Source of the DNA: Halomonas halmophila | Lineage (GTDB): Bacteria > Pseudomonadota > Gammaproteobacteria > Pseudomonadales > Halomonadaceae | Length of the DNA stretch: 64,000 nt | Reading direction: 5' to 3' | Assembly: GCF_006540005.1 (NCBI RefSeq) | Contig: NZ_BJOC01000021.1 | Location: forward strand, 1 to 64,000 | Part shown: piece after piece, positions 38,357-47,411 of the stretch | How positions within the stretch are numbered: the stretch's first letter is position 1 | How the letters are laid out: every line of letters begins with the position of its first letter | The notes under the pieces: model-generated | What the model was told of the DNA's origin: nothing | Databases searched by the model: none | The model's input: the letters and a program-made list of their open reading frames with translations, nothing else | Position numbers and translations under genes: made by a program

Positions 38357-39664
38357 ATGACAAGATCCCTCGACTATCAGCCTGGCTTCCGCAACCATTT
38401 CAGCAGCGAAGCCTTGCCCGGCGCGCTGCCCACCGGCCAGAACTCACCCCAGCGCTGCCCCTACGGCCTGTATGCCGAACAGCTCTCCGGTTCCGCCTTT
38501 ACCGCGCCGCGTCATCGCAACCTGCGCAGCTGGCTGTATCGCATTCGCCCCTCGGTGGTGCAGAGCGCCTATGAGCCGCTGGCCATGCCCAGAGTGGCCA
38601 CCGCGCCGCTCGACCAGCCCGCCGCCGATCCCAACCAGATGCGCTGGGACCCGGCCCCGCTGCCGGAGACCGCGACCGACTTCCTGGATGGCCTGCTGAC
38701 GGTGGCCGTCAACGGCAATGCCGATGCTCAGCAGGGCTGTGCGGTGCACCTCTATGCCTGCAACCGCGACATGACCGAGCGTTTCTTCTACGACGCTGAC
38801 GGCGAGCTGTTGATCGTGCCCCAACAGGGCGACCTGCGCCTGCGTACCGAGCTCGGCGAGCTCGAGGTCACACCGGGCGAGATCGCCCTGATCCCGCGCG
38901 GCATCAAGTTTCAGGTGCGCCTGGCCAACGGCAGCGAGGCGGCTCGCGGCTATGTCGCCGAGAACCATGGCCAACCGCTGGAGCTGCCCGAGCTGGGGCC
39001 GATCGGCGCCAATGGCCTGGCCAACCCACGCGACTTCCAGAGCCCGGTGGCCGCCTATGAGGAAATCGAGGGTGATATCGCGCTGGTGGCCAAGTTCGCC
39101 GGTCGCTTCTGGGTTACGCGCCTGGACCACTCGCCACTGGACGTGGTGGCCTGGCACGGCAACTACGCGCCCTGCAAGTACGACCTGGCATGCTTCAACA
39201 CCATCAACACGGTGAGCTTCGACCATCCGGACCCGTCGATCTTCACGGTGCTGACCTCACCCTCGGAGACCCCGGGCACCGCCAACCTGGACTTCGTCAT
39301 CTTTCCGCCGCGCTGGATGGTCGCCGAACACAGCTTCCGGCCGCCCTGGTTCCACCGCAACCTGATGAGCGAGTTCATGGGGCTGGTGCACGGCGCCTAT
39401 GACGCCAAGGCCGAGGGTTTCCGCCCCGGGGGCGCCAGCCTGCACAACTGCATGTCGCCCCATGGCCCGGATGCCGATACCTTCGAGAAGGCCTCGACGG
39501 CGGAGCTGACGCCCCAGTACCTGGGCAATACTCTGGCCTTCATGTTCGAGAGCCGCTACGTCTTCCACCCCACCGAAGCCGCGCTGGATGCCGACTTCCG
39601 GCAGCGCGATTACGTGGATGTGTGGTCGACGCTGCGCCGCCACTTCGACCCGACGACGCGCTGA
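38357..39664 (+). CDS. hmgA: Homogentisate 1,2-dioxygenase
   Basis: Iron enzyme cleaving the homogentisate ring to maleylacetoacetate, central step of tyrosine and phenylalanine breakdown. 435 residues, the normal bacterial size. [19 protein letters not shown] opens the protein; the Fe ligands are in [17 protein letters not shown] (His and Glu six apart) and NCMSPHGPD. It is the first gene of hmgA-fahA-maiA; a 114-bp palindromic repeat separates it from fahA. Confidence 0.97.
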   Translation: MTRSLDYQPGFRNHFSSEALPGALPTGQNSPQRCPYGLYAEQLSGSAFTAPRHRNLRSWLYRIRPSVVQSAYEPLAMPRVATAPLDQPAADPNQMRWDPAPLPETATDFLDGLLTVAVNGNADAQQGCAVHLYACNRDMTERFFYDADGELLIVPQQGDLRLRTELGELEVTPGEIALIPRGIKFQVRLANGSEAARGYVAENHGQPLELPELGPIGANGLANPRDFQSPVAAYEEIEGDIALVAKFAGRFWVTRLDHSPLDVVAWHGNYAPCKYDLACFNTINTVSFDHPDPSIFTVLTSPSETPGTANLDFVIFPPRWMVAEHSFRPPWFHRNLMSEFMGLVHGAYDAKAEGFRPGGASLHNCMSPHGPDADTFEKASTAELTPQYLGNTLAFMFESRYVFHPTEAALDADFRQRDYVDVWSTLRRHFDPTTR

Positions 39665-39676
39665 GCTGACGACGGT

Positions 39677-39790
39677 GATGAGCGCCGGGGACAAGACGCA
39701 GCGAGGGTCTTTTGCCATGAATGGCAAAAGTAGCGCCCAGGGATGGGTTTACAGCGCCCTCGCGGAGTCTTGTCGACGGAAAAGCTCATC
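39677..39790 (-). repeat. Palindromic intercistronic element, copy A
   Basis: A 114-bp element between hmgA and fahA. Its ends are inverted repeats starting GATGAGC and sharing ACAAGAC and GCGAGGG on both arms. The centre is a 9-bp hairpin TTTTGCCAT/ATGGCAAAA. Inside one arm lies a 29-base core (39730-39758, read on the minus strand) from GGCGCTG to GCGCTAC shared with copies at 51540 and 48494. No coding content; resembles a MITE or a large REP/BIME-type unit. Confidence 0.8.
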
Positions 39791-39843
39791 ACTTTCCAGC
39801 AATCGACATCCACACTCCCTCTGACAGCACAGGACAGACACCC

Positions 39844-40863
39844 ATGAAACTCGCCTCTCTCAACCAGGGCCGCGACGGCGAACTGATCGTGGTCTCCCGC
39901 GATCTGGCCCGCGCCGTGCGCGCCACTGATATTGCCCCGACCCTGCAGGCCGCCATCGAGCACTGGGAAACACTGGCGCCACGCCTCGAGCAGCGCTACG
40001 CCCAGCTCAACGACAGCACGGCCGAGGGCGCCTTCGATCTCGATCAGCGCGCCCTGCATTCCCCCTTGCCGCGCACCTACAACTGGGCCGACGGCTCGGC
40101 CTACCTCAACCACGTTCAGCTGGTGCGCCAGGCACGCAATGCCGAGATGCCCGACAGCTTCTGGCACGACCCGCTGATGTACCAGGGCGGTGGCGACGCC
40201 TTCATCGCCCCCACCGAAGACATCGAGGCCGTCAGCGAGGAGCACGGCATCGACTTCGAGGGCGAGCTGGCGGTGATCACCGACGACGTGCCCATGGGGG
40301 TCGACGCCGCGGCCGCCGCCGAGCACATCAAGCTCATCATGCTGGTCAATGACGTCAGCCTGCGCGGTCTGATCCCCGGCGAGCTGGCCAAGGGCTTCGG
40401 CTTCTTCCAGGCCAAGCCGGCCTCCAGCTTCTCGCCGATCTGCGTGACACCGGACGAACTGGGCAACGCCTGGCAGGACAGCCGCGTCCACCTGCCGCTG
40501 ACCGTGCACCTCAATGGCGAGACATTCGGCCAGCCCGAGGCCGGTCCCGACATGATCTTCGGCTTTGCCGAGCTCGTCGCCCATGCCGCCCGCACCCGGC
40601 ACCTGGGCGCCGGCGCGGTGATCGGCTCGGGCACCGTCTCCAATCCGGGCCCGGATGGCGGCCCCGGCAAGCCGGTCGGTGACGGCGGCGTCGGCTACAG
40701 TTGTCTGGCCGAGGTGCGCATGGTCGAGAAGATCCTGTACGGTGAAAGCCGAACCCCCTTCCTGCGCTTCGGCGACCGGGTGCGCCTCGAGATGTTCAAC
40801 CGCGACGGCCAGAGCATCTTTGGCGCCATCGACCAGCAGGTCGTGGCCTATCACGCACCCTGA
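39844..40863 (+). CDS. fahA: Fumarylacetoacetate hydrolase family protein
   Basis: Final step of homogentisate breakdown: fumarylacetoacetate to fumarate and acetoacetate. 339 residues, the compact bacterial FAH type. Metal ligands are visible in GIDFEGELAVI (two Glu) and LIMLVNDVSLR (Asp); FGFFQAKPASSFSP and GSGTVSNPGPDGG shape the active site. The ATG at 39844 opens the conserved MKLASLNQGRDGEL. Location between hmgA and maiA makes this assignment much safer than sequence alone. Confidence 0.93.
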   Translation: MKLASLNQGRDGELIVVSRDLARAVRATDIAPTLQAAIEHWETLAPRLEQRYAQLNDSTAEGAFDLDQRALHSPLPRTYNWADGSAYLNHVQLVRQARNAEMPDSFWHDPLMYQGGGDAFIAPTEDIEAVSEEHGIDFEGELAVITDDVPMGVDAAAAAEHIKLIMLVNDVSLRGLIPGELAKGFGFFQAKPASSFSPICVTPDELGNAWQDSRVHLPLTVHLNGETFGQPEAGPDMIFGFAELVAHAARTRHLGAGAVIGSGTVSNPGPDGGPGKPVGDGGVGYSCLAEVRMVEKILYGESRTPFLRFGDRVRLEMFNRDGQSIFGAIDQQVVAYHAP

Positions 40864-40885
40864 GCCTCGAGGAGACCAATGCCGC

Positions 40886-41530
40886 ATGACCACGCTCTAC
40901 AGCTATTACCGCTCGTCCGCCGCCTACCGGGTGCGCATCGCCCTCCATCTGAAGGGCGTGGCGCATGAGCAGGTCGCGGTCAACCTAGCCCGGGGCGAGC
41001 AGCACAACGACGCCTACCGCGCCCACAACCCCCAGGGCCTGGTGCCGATGCTGGTCACCGATAACGGCCGCCAGCTGACCCAGTCGCTGGCGATCTGCGA
41101 GTATCTCGAGGAACGTTATCCGACGCCCGCCCTGCTGCCCGACGACGCCGAGTCGCGTGCCCGGGTCAGGGCGCTGTGCCAGGCCATCGCCAGCGACATT
41201 CATCCCTTGAACAACCTGAGGGTGCTGCAATACCTGGTGCAGGACCTCGAGGCCGGTGACGACGCCAAGCTGGCCTGGTACCAGCACTGGGTCCACCGCG
41301 GCTTCGCCGCCCTGGAGACCATGCTGACGCGCGAGGCCGGCAGCGGCGACTTCTGTCATGGCGATACGCCGAGCCTGGCGGATGTCTGCCTGGTGCCCCA
41401 GGTCTTCAATGCCGAACGCTTCGCCTGCGACCTCTCGGCCTACCCGCGGATCATGCGGATCGCCGACAACGCCCGGGCCCTGGACGCCTTCCAGCGGGCC
41501 GCCCCCGGCGAGCAGCCGGATGCCGTTTGA
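40886..41530 (+). CDS. maiA: Maleylacetoacetate isomerase (zeta-class GST)
   Basis: Glutathione-dependent cis-trans isomerase turning maleylacetoacetate into fumarylacetoacetate. 214 residues with the zeta-class thioredoxin start LYSYYRSSAAYRVRIALHLKG (SSxxxYR active-site motif), NPQGLVPMLVTDNG, QSLAICEYLEERYP for glutathione binding, and the C-terminal helical domain CHGDTPSLADVCLVPQVFNAERF. Glutathione synthetase is encoded at 47412. The ATG at 40886 lies 22 bases after fahA; last gene of the cluster. Confidence 0.96.
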   Translation: MTTLYSYYRSSAAYRVRIALHLKGVAHEQVAVNLARGEQHNDAYRAHNPQGLVPMLVTDNGRQLTQSLAICEYLEERYPTPALLPDDAESRARVRALCQAIASDIHPLNNLRVLQYLVQDLEAGDDAKLAWYQHWVHRGFAALETMLTREAGSGDFCHGDTPSLADVCLVPQVFNAERFACDLSAYPRIMRIADNARALDAFQRAAPGEQPDAV

Positions 41531-41568
41531 GGCTGATCGTGGAAGGCAACATAGGGGTTGTGGATAAC

Positions 41569-42438
41569 TCAGCCCTGTGGATAGAAGGCGCCCTCGCCGA
41601 CCAGCACGGCAGCACCGCCGACCTCGACCCAGACCTGGTCACCCTCGCGGCGCGCCCTCACCTGAATCTCGCTGGGACGCCCCATGTCGACGCCCTGGCG
41701 GATGCGCCAGCTACCGCCGCCGCGGCGCGTCCGGGTGCCCAGATAGCCGGCCAGGGCAGCCGCCGCGCTGCCGGTGGCCGGGTCCTCCTTGAGGCCGGCA
41801 AAGGCGCGAATGAAGGTGCGCGTCGCCAGGGCCTCACCGTTCGCCACGTAGAGATAGACCTGCTCGACGCCGCTCGGCGAAATGTGCTGCAACCACTGGC
41901 CGATGTCCGGCATCACCTTTGACAGCGAGGCCTCGCTGTCCAGGGGCACCAGATGAAAGGGCAGGCCACAGGAGGCCTGAATCGGGTCATCGACGATCGC
42001 CTCGGGCGCCAAGCCCAGCAGGCTGGCCGCCGCCGAACGGCCCAGCGAACTCGCCCCGACCTCGGCCGGCACCGCCGCGCTGAAGCGCGCCAGCTCCCCC
42101 TCGAAGCGCACTTCCATGGGCCCCACCGGCGCCCGCAGAGTCAGTGGCTCGGCCGTGTCGATCAGGCCCTGGGCCGCCAACAGATGGGCCGTACCGATGG
42201 TCGGGTGGCCGGCGAACGGCAGCTCGCGGCTCGGCGTGAAGATGCGAATCGGGAAGTCGTTGTCGCCCTGGCGCCGGCCGACGAAGACCGTCTCCGCCAG
42301 GTTCAGTTCGTTGGCGATCGCCTGCATTCGCGCCCCGTCCAGACCCTCGCTGGCCAGGAAAACGGCCAGCGGGTTGCCCGCCAGGGGCGTGGCGGTGAAG
42401 ACATCCAGCAGGTAATAGCGCAGCAATGACGCTGTCAT
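41569..42438 (-). CDS. PhzF family protein
   Basis: Isomerase-like protein of 289 residues in the PhzF/diaminopimelate-epimerase fold. Conserved start LLDVFTATPLAGNPLAVF, catalytic Glu in ANELNLAETVFV, FTPSRELPFAGHPTIGTAHLL and FAGLKEDPATGSAAAALAGYL. Most members outside phenazine clusters have unknown substrates. GGGAGA precedes the ATG. It converges on maiA with 38 bases between stops and is not part of that pathway as far as I can tell. Confidence 0.93.
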   Translation of the reverse strand: MTASLLRYYLLDVFTATPLAGNPLAVFLASEGLDGARMQAIANELNLAETVFVGRRQGDNDFPIRIFTPSRELPFAGHPTIGTAHLLAAQGLIDTAEPLTLRAPVGPMEVRFEGELARFSAAVPAEVGASSLGRSAAASLLGLAPEAIVDDPIQASCGLPFHLVPLDSEASLSKVMPDIGQWLQHISPSGVEQVYLYVANGEALATRTFIRAFAGLKEDPATGSAAAALAGYLGTRTRRGGGSWRIRQGVDMGRPSEIQVRARREGDQVWVEVGGAAVLVGEGAFYPQG

Positions 42439-42507
42439 GAGATCTCCCGTGTCGAATGGTGTTCGCAGGCCTACAGCATAGCGTTCCTGGCGCCGACCCG
42501 CCGCTGC

Positions 42508-42675
42508 TCAACGTCGCCAGAATGGCTTGCGGGCTTCGTGCTCGGCGCGGGCCGCACTGATCCCGATATCGTCGAGCAACCGCGCGTCGAGATCGCGAAG
42601 CCGACGGCGCGTGTGATGCCGCTGCCGCTGGCGGCGCCAGGTCTGTCTCCAGCCAGTCAAACGATCCCGCATCAT
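42508..42675 (-). CDS. DUF1127 small Arg-rich protein
   Basis: 55-residue protein too short for most gene finders. It starts with two Met codons after AGGAGG, is very rich in Arg, and contains the DUF1127/YjiS pattern RRLRDLDARLLDDIGISAARAEHEARKPFW: RxLxxLDxxxLxDIGI followed by a short tail. DUF1127 proteins in alphaproteobacteria and gammaproteobacteria bind RNA or regulate phosphate and carbon traits; the function here is unknown. It stands alone between phzF and the MocR gene, the latter divergent. Confidence 0.88.
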   Translation of the reverse strand: MMRDRLTGWRQTWRRQRQRHHTRRRLRDLDARLLDDIGISAARAEHEARKPFWRR

Positions 42676-42772
42676 GAGCCTCCTGTCGCAGTCCCTAGAG
42701 GTGTCTCGACAGGTTAAGCTCAGCCCCGCAAGCGATACAGATTCAGTTTTAGCGTTTTTATGGGCTACAGTT

Positions 42773-42793
42773 GTACAGTCAGCCTGACTGTAC
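42773..42793. promoter_or_regulatory. 21-bp perfect palindrome upstream of the MocR gene
   Basis: GTACAGTCAG (42773-42782), one C, CTGACTGTAC (42784-42793). Half-sites TACAG or CTGTAC recur at about 42736-42740, 42766-42770 and 42812-42816. This cluster before a MocR regulator start fits an autoregulatory or target operator array, as in PdxR and GabR systems. Confidence 0.65.
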
Positions 42794-42825
42794 CGAGCGC
42801 CTTGCGCTCATCTGTACCGCTTCGG

Positions 42826-44268
42826 ATGCATATCACGATGACAGCCGCGACACGCTACGACGACATTGCCGACCTGCTCGCCCGACGCATCGACCAGGGC
42901 ATCTATCCGGTCGGCGACCGGCTGCCCTCGATTCGCGCCCTGTGTCGCGAACAGGGCATCAGTGTCACCACCGCGCAGAGCGCCTATGCGCGACTCGAGG
43001 AAATGGGACTTGCCAGCGCGCGCCCTCGCTCGGGCCATTATGTGCTGCCGCGCCCCCGACCCCGGGCCTTGCCGACGGTCTCGCGCCCCGCCCAGCGACC
43101 GCTCGAGGTGGCACAATGGGACCAGGTGCTGACCATGGTTGGATCGGGCCCGAGTGCCGATCAACCACGACGCCTGGGCGCCGGCACCCCGGCCCTGGAT
43201 GCCACAACCCTCAAGCCGCTTGGCCGCCTGCTGGCCGGCCTGCACCGCGACCCGGACCCTCGCGACCTCGGCTACGACAGTCTGGCCGGCCACCCGCCGC
43301 TGCGCCAGCAGGTGGCGCGCCTGGCCACCACATCCGGCTGCCTGCTGCACCCCGACGATGTGGTCATCACCACCGGCTGCCAGGAGGCCCTGGCGATCTC
43401 CCTGCGCATGCTCGCCGCTCCCGGCGACGTGGTCGCCGTGGACTCTCCCAGCTTCTACGGCGCCATGCAGATTCTCGAGGCCCATGGCCTCAAGGCAATG
43501 GAGATCCCCACCGACCCGCGCCGCGGCATCAGCCTCGAGGCGCTGGAGCTGGCGCTGGACCAGTGGCCGATTCGCGCCATTCAGGTCACGCCGACCTGCA
43601 ACAACCCGCTCGGCTATTCCATGCCCGAGTCGCACAAGCGCGAACTGCTCGAGCTGGCCCGGCGCTACGACGTGGCGGTCATCGAGGACGATATCTACGG
43701 CGACCTGGCCTTCGACACGCCCCGACCCAGGGCCATCAAGGCCTTCGACGACGAGGGTCGGGTATTACTCTGCAGCGGGGTGTCGAAGAGCCTGATGCCG
43801 GGGCTGAGGGTCGGCTGGATCGAGCCGGGGCGCTACCGCGACCGAGCACTGCACGAGAAATACATCTCCACCGGCGCCTCGGCGACTCAGCCCCAGCGCG
43901 CCGTCGCCGCCTTCATCGAAAAGGGCCATTACCAGCGCCACCTGCGCGCGATCACACGCCGTTACCAGCGCCAACGGGATATCATGATCGACTGGGTTGG
44001 CGAATACTTCCCGGCCGGCACTCGCATCAGCCAGCCGCAAGGCGGCTTCCTGCTGTGGCTGGAGCTGCCCGACAGCGTCGATACGCCCCGACTCAATGAA
44101 CGCCTCGCCGCTGAACGACTGCACGTGGCACCGGGCCCCATGTTCTCCGCCTCGGGCAAGTATCGCCACTGCCTGCGCCTCAATTACGCCGAGCGCCCTA
44201 CCGCCTCGCTCGAGGCCGCCATTCGTCGCGTCGGTGAACTCGCGGCGCACACCATGGGCCCTGAATAA
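42826..44268 (+). CDS. MocR/GabR-type regulator (GntR-aminotransferase fusion)
   Basis: Fusion of an N-terminal GntR winged helix (YDDIADLLARRIDQGIYPVGDRLPSIRALCREQGISVTTAQSAYARLEEMGL) with a fold-type I aminotransferase domain, whose PLP Lys lies in CSGVSKSLMPGLRVGW. Such proteins bind PLP and an amine or amino acid to control neighbouring or distant genes. 480 residues from the ATG at 42826; the ATG at 42838 is equally possible and the listed longer frame lacks support, as no clear ribosome site is present. The 21-bp palindrome upstream lies within the longer reading frame, arguing against that longer start. Target and ligand unknown. Confidence 0.9.
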   Translation: MHITMTAATRYDDIADLLARRIDQGIYPVGDRLPSIRALCREQGISVTTAQSAYARLEEMGLASARPRSGHYVLPRPRPRALPTVSRPAQRPLEVAQWDQVLTMVGSGPSADQPRRLGAGTPALDATTLKPLGRLLAGLHRDPDPRDLGYDSLAGHPPLRQQVARLATTSGCLLHPDDVVITTGCQEALAISLRMLAAPGDVVAVDSPSFYGAMQILEAHGLKAMEIPTDPRRGISLEALELALDQWPIRAIQVTPTCNNPLGYSMPESHKRELLELARRYDVAVIEDDIYGDLAFDTPRPRAIKAFDDEGRVLLCSGVSKSLMPGLRVGWIEPGRYRDRALHEKYISTGASATQPQRAVAAFIEKGHYQRHLRAITRRYQRQRDIMIDWVGEYFPAGTRISQPQGGFLLWLELPDSVDTPRLNERLAAERLHVAPGPMFSASGKYRHCLRLNYAERPTASLEAAIRRVGELAAHTMGPE

Positions 44269-44331
44269 GTGAAGCCGCTTCGCCGTGGCGTTACACTGGG
44301 CGGGCCATCTCCACCGTCAGCCGAGGCCTGC

Positions 44332-45360
44332 ATGAGTTCCCACCTGCTTTCCGTCGATTCCCTGTCACGCGATGATGTGGACCACCTGATTCGCGTCGCT
44401 TCCCGCATGGAGCCGATCGCCCAGCGGCGCAAGGTCACCCGGGTGCTGGAGGGGGCGGTGCTCGGCAACCTCTTCTTCGAGGCCAGCACGCGCACGCGGG
44501 TCAGCTTTCATGCGGCCTTCTGCCGCCTGGGTGGCAGCGTCTGCGATACCACCGGCTTCACGTTCTCCTCCATGGCCAAGGGCGAATCGCTGTATGACAC
44601 CAGCCGCGTGATGAGCGGCTACTGTGACGCCATCGTCATGCGCCACCCCGACCAGGGCTCGGTGGCCGAGTTTGCCGAGGCCACCAATGTGCCGGTGATC
44701 AACGGTGGCGACGGCCCCGGCGAGCACCCCAGCCAGGCGCTGCTCGACATCTACACCATCGACAAGGAATTCGCGCTGCGTGGCAAGTCGCTGGCCGGCG
44801 CCCATATCCTGCTCACCGGTGACCTCAAGTACGGCCGCACCGTGCACTCGCTGATCAAGCTGCTGTCGCTCTATGAACCGATGCGCATCAGCCTGGTCTC
44901 GCCGCCGGGCCTCGAGATGCCGCAGCACCTGATCGAGCTGGTCGCCTCCCGTGGCCACCGAGTCGAGACTCGCGAAAGCCTGGCCGCCGACTACTCGGAC
45001 GTGGACATGGTCTACACCACGCGTATCCAGAAGGAGCGCTTCACCGCCGAGATGAGCGAGGGCTTCAGCCTGTCCCGGGACTACACCGTGGACAAGGCCT
45101 TCATGGACCAGCGCGTCAACGACCACGCCATCGTCATGCACCCGCTGCCGCGCGACAGCCGCCCGGATGCCAATGACCTGGACGTGGACCTCAACGCCGA
45201 TCCACGGCTGGCGATCTTTCGCCAGACCGACAATGGCATCCCCATGCGCATGGCGATCTTCGCCACCCTGCTGCAGGTCGAGGACCTGGTCGAGCGGGAC
45301 ATGCGCGATGTGCCCTGGTTCGTGCCGAAGACCTTCGGCGTCAACGACGTGGAGCGCTGA
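44332..45360 (+). CDS. pyrB: Aspartate carbamoyltransferase
   Basis: Catalyses carbamoyl aspartate formation in pyrimidine synthesis. 342 residues. Carbamoyl-phosphate motif FFEASTRTRVSF, the 80s-loop Lys in SSMAKGESLYDT, HPSQALLDIYTI, and the aspartate-site HPLPRDSRPDAND distinguish it from ornithine carbamoyltransferase, which has HCLP. Open frame starts at 44269, but the ATG at 44332 follows GAGG and fits. In Pseudomonas a pyrR-pyrB-pyrC' operon sits beside ruvX-yqgE-gshB; here pyrB is alone, facing ruvX, with a hypothetical gene between. No pyrI or inactive pyrC is adjacent. Confidence 0.92.
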   Translation: MSSHLLSVDSLSRDDVDHLIRVASRMEPIAQRRKVTRVLEGAVLGNLFFEASTRTRVSFHAAFCRLGGSVCDTTGFTFSSMAKGESLYDTSRVMSGYCDAIVMRHPDQGSVAEFAEATNVPVINGGDGPGEHPSQALLDIYTIDKEFALRGKSLAGAHILLTGDLKYGRTVHSLIKLLSLYEPMRISLVSPPGLEMPQHLIELVASRGHRVETRESLAADYSDVDMVYTTRIQKERFTAEMSEGFSLSRDYTVDKAFMDQRVNDHAIVMHPLPRDSRPDANDLDVDLNADPRLAIFRQTDNGIPMRMAIFATLLQVEDLVERDMRDVPWFVPKTFGVNDVER

Positions 45361-45452
45361 CACCATCGGCCGGGCCCGATCGGCGAGTTTCGCCTAAGCT
45401 GATAACGGAACCGATGACGCAGATCCGCAACGGCAACCGGGGAGGCGAGCCA

Positions 45453-46097
45453 ATGAATCTGCAACGCGCCTATATCCTGCTGGCAATCTTCTACACGGGG
45501 CTGCTCGCCCTGGGCATCCTGGCCATGATACTGGGCGGCGGCCCGCCACTGGCCCTCTTTCAGCTGGCGCTGGGCTGCGTGGCCATTGCCGGGCTGTGGG
45601 GCTACTTCCTCGGGCGGCCGGTCATGAACTGCCGCACCTGGCGTCCCTTCGCCGGCCTGCTGGTGGTCAGCATGCTGGCCCAGCTGTGGCTGGTCGTCAG
45701 CGCCTCCCCCTCCAGCGGCGAGCTCACCTGGCTGCTGGCCAGCCTGGTTTTCACCGCCCCCTCGGCCGTGCTGCTGTTCCACTATGGCCAGCGCGACCAG
45801 GACCTGTGGGCCACCCCCGACGAGCGCCAGGGTGGTCAGGCCCTGGCGGCACTGCTCGAACAGCAGCAGGAGCTGGAGGTGGACCGTCAGCAGGCGCCAC
45901 GCCCCGCCAGTGTCCGTATCACCCGCGAGGGGGACCACTACCGGGCACGGGTGATGCGAGGCCAGGGAGAAGCGGCCGAGCAATTCGTGCGGCGTTTTCA
46001 GCGCCCGGCGACCCTGGCCTTCTTCATCGAGCGCTTCACCTGCCTCGAGATCGGCGATTTCGTGGCCAAGTACCGCAACGAGGACGAGCCGGCATAG
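45453..46097 (+). CDS. Hypothetical four-helix membrane protein
   Basis: Unrecognised 214-residue inner-membrane protein. Four hydrophobic segments occupy the first ~110 residues (AYILLAIFYTGLLALGILAMI, LFQLALGCVAIAGLWGYFL, FAGLLVVSMLAQLWLVV, WLLASLVFTAPSAVLLF); then a soluble domain with ALAALLEQQQELEVDRQQ and a Arg/Glu-rich end. GGGGAGG lies before the ATG at 45453. It follows pyrB by 92 bases and may be co-transcribed. Function unknown. Confidence 0.7.
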   Translation: MNLQRAYILLAIFYTGLLALGILAMILGGGPPLALFQLALGCVAIAGLWGYFLGRPVMNCRTWRPFAGLLVVSMLAQLWLVVSASPSSGELTWLLASLVFTAPSAVLLFHYGQRDQDLWATPDERQGGQALAALLEQQQELEVDRQQAPRPASVRITREGDHYRARVMRGQGEAAEQFVRRFQRPATLAFFIERFTCLEIGDFVAKYRNEDEPA

Positions 46098-46197
46098 CCG
46101 CAGGCAACGGATGCGGCTCCGGGATGAGCCTGCCCAGGGTTCGGGCAAGGGGACAACGGCCGGGTGGCCTGGCGGTGCGAGGAGATGAGGCGTCCGC

Positions 46198-46632
46198 TCA
46201 GCGTGGCAGGCCTTCCTGATCGGCCAGCCAGCCTTCGACAATCAGCACCGCGGCCAGGCCGTCGACGCCGTCGTCACGATAGTTGCCGCGATGCCCGGCG
46301 TCACGGGCGATGGTCTTGGCTTCACGGGTGGAGCCACGCTCGTCGGCCATCTCGCAGGGGATGCCATAGCGGCCGAAGAGACGCTTGCCGAACTTGCGCG
46401 CCCGGGTGCTCATGACGCTTTCGGTGTCGTCCATGTTGAGCGGCAGGCCGACCACGAACAGGTCGGGCTGCCACTCCTCGATCAGGCGCGACACCTGGTG
46501 CCAGTCGGGAATGCCGTCCCGCGCCGGCAGCGGATCCAGCACCCGGGCGCTGGCGGTCAGCTCGTTGCCCACCGCCACGCCGATGCGCCGTGTGCCGAAG
46601 TCGAAACCCAGAATCAGGCGCGGCCTGGTCAC
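46198..46632 (-). CDS. ruvX: Putative Holliday junction resolvase / pre-16S rRNA nuclease YqgF
   Basis: RNase H-fold protein of 144 residues. LGFDFGTRRIGVAVGNELT holds the first catalytic Asp, VGLPLNMDDTES the middle Glu/Asp region, and DERGSTREA with ..DGVDGLAAVLIVEGWL the end. In E. coli YqgF is essential and matures the 16S rRNA 5' end; other bacteria use it as a junction resolvase. Located after yqgE on the same strand, the conserved gshB-yqgE-ruvX order. Confidence 0.95.
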   Translation of the reverse strand: MTRPRLILGFDFGTRRIGVAVGNELTASARVLDPLPARDGIPDWHQVSRLIEEWQPDLFVVGLPLNMDDTESVMSTRARKFGKRLFGRYGIPCEMADERGSTREAKTIARDAGHRGNYRDDGVDGLAAVLIVEGWLADQEGLPR

Positions 46633-46722
46633 ACCTTATCCCCACAGCCAGCACCTACGGCGGCGGGCTTTCCGCAACCGACACCTGTCCGCCGACGCCA
46701 CAGGCCATGACGCGCCGGCATC

Positions 46723-47280
46723 TCAGCCATGTCCCGCTTCGCGGGTCATCAGGTTGAGATCGACACCCAGCACACCGGCACTGGCGGTCAGGCGCTGCTC
46801 GGGTTCGACCTCGAAGAGGATATCGGAACGCCCTTCCACGGTGAGCCAGGCATTGTCCTTGAGCTCGGACTCAAGCTGGCCGGATTCCCAGCCGGCGCAG
46901 CCGAGACACACCAGGAAGCGCTTCGGCCCGCCACCATTGGCCAGGGCCTGCAGGATATCCATGGAGGTGGTCAGGGCGATGTCATCGGTGACCTGCAGGC
47001 TCGAATCCCAGGCGTCGCTGCTGCCCTCGTGGAGGATGAAGCCGCGATCCTTGTGGGTCGGGCCACCATAGTAGACCGGCTCGTTGCGGTACGGGCTTTC
47101 GTTGCCCTCGAGTTCGAGCTGATCGAAGAGCGAATCCAGAGTCAGCTCCAGGGGCTTGTTGACGATGACGCCCATGGTGCCCTTTTCGTCGAAATCGCAC
47201 AGATAGGTCAGCGAGCCGGCGAAATTGGAATCTTCCAGGTGCGGCATCGCCATCAGGAAGTGATTTTTCAGACTTTGCAT
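46723..47280 (-). CDS. yqgE: YqgE/AlgH family protein
   Basis: Cytoplasmic protein of 185 residues, UPF0301. HFLMAMPHLEDSNFAGSLTYLCDFDEKGTMGVIVNKPLELTL is the family signature, with YYGGPTHKDRGFILHEG and FLVCLGCAGWESGQLE. AlgH was once named as an alginate regulator in Pseudomonas, but its molecular activity is unknown. It lies between gshB and ruvX, all on the minus strand. Confidence 0.95.
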   Translation of the reverse strand: MQSLKNHFLMAMPHLEDSNFAGSLTYLCDFDEKGTMGVIVNKPLELTLDSLFDQLELEGNESPYRNEPVYYGGPTHKDRGFILHEGSSDAWDSSLQVTDDIALTTSMDILQALANGGGPKRFLVCLGCAGWESGQLESELKDNAWLTVEGRSDILFEVEPEQRLTASAGVLGVDLNLMTREAGHG

Positions 47281-47411
47281 GAGACTCCCCGGCGGTCCTG
47301 TTGAGCGCCGTCAGTTTACCTTCGCCGAATCATGCGGGCGACGGGGCGCGGTAGCGTCGAGCCTGCCGTCCCTCGCCGACCCTTCGGCATTACCCGAGGA
47401 TTGTATCACCT

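Noticed and set aside
38357..39664. Horizontal transfer of the homogentisate cluster
   Set aside because: Base composition and codon use look like the neighbours and no mobile genes flank it.
39677..39790. Insertion sequence or transposase remnant
   Set aside because: The inverted ends suggested a transposon, but there is no coding content and no target duplication is obvious; a MITE-like origin remains open.
44332..45360. Ornithine carbamoyltransferase (argF)
   Set aside because: The shared STRTR motif suggested it, but HPSQ with HPLPR and the mobile-loop Lys mark aspartate carbamoyltransferase; the HCLP motif of argF is absent.
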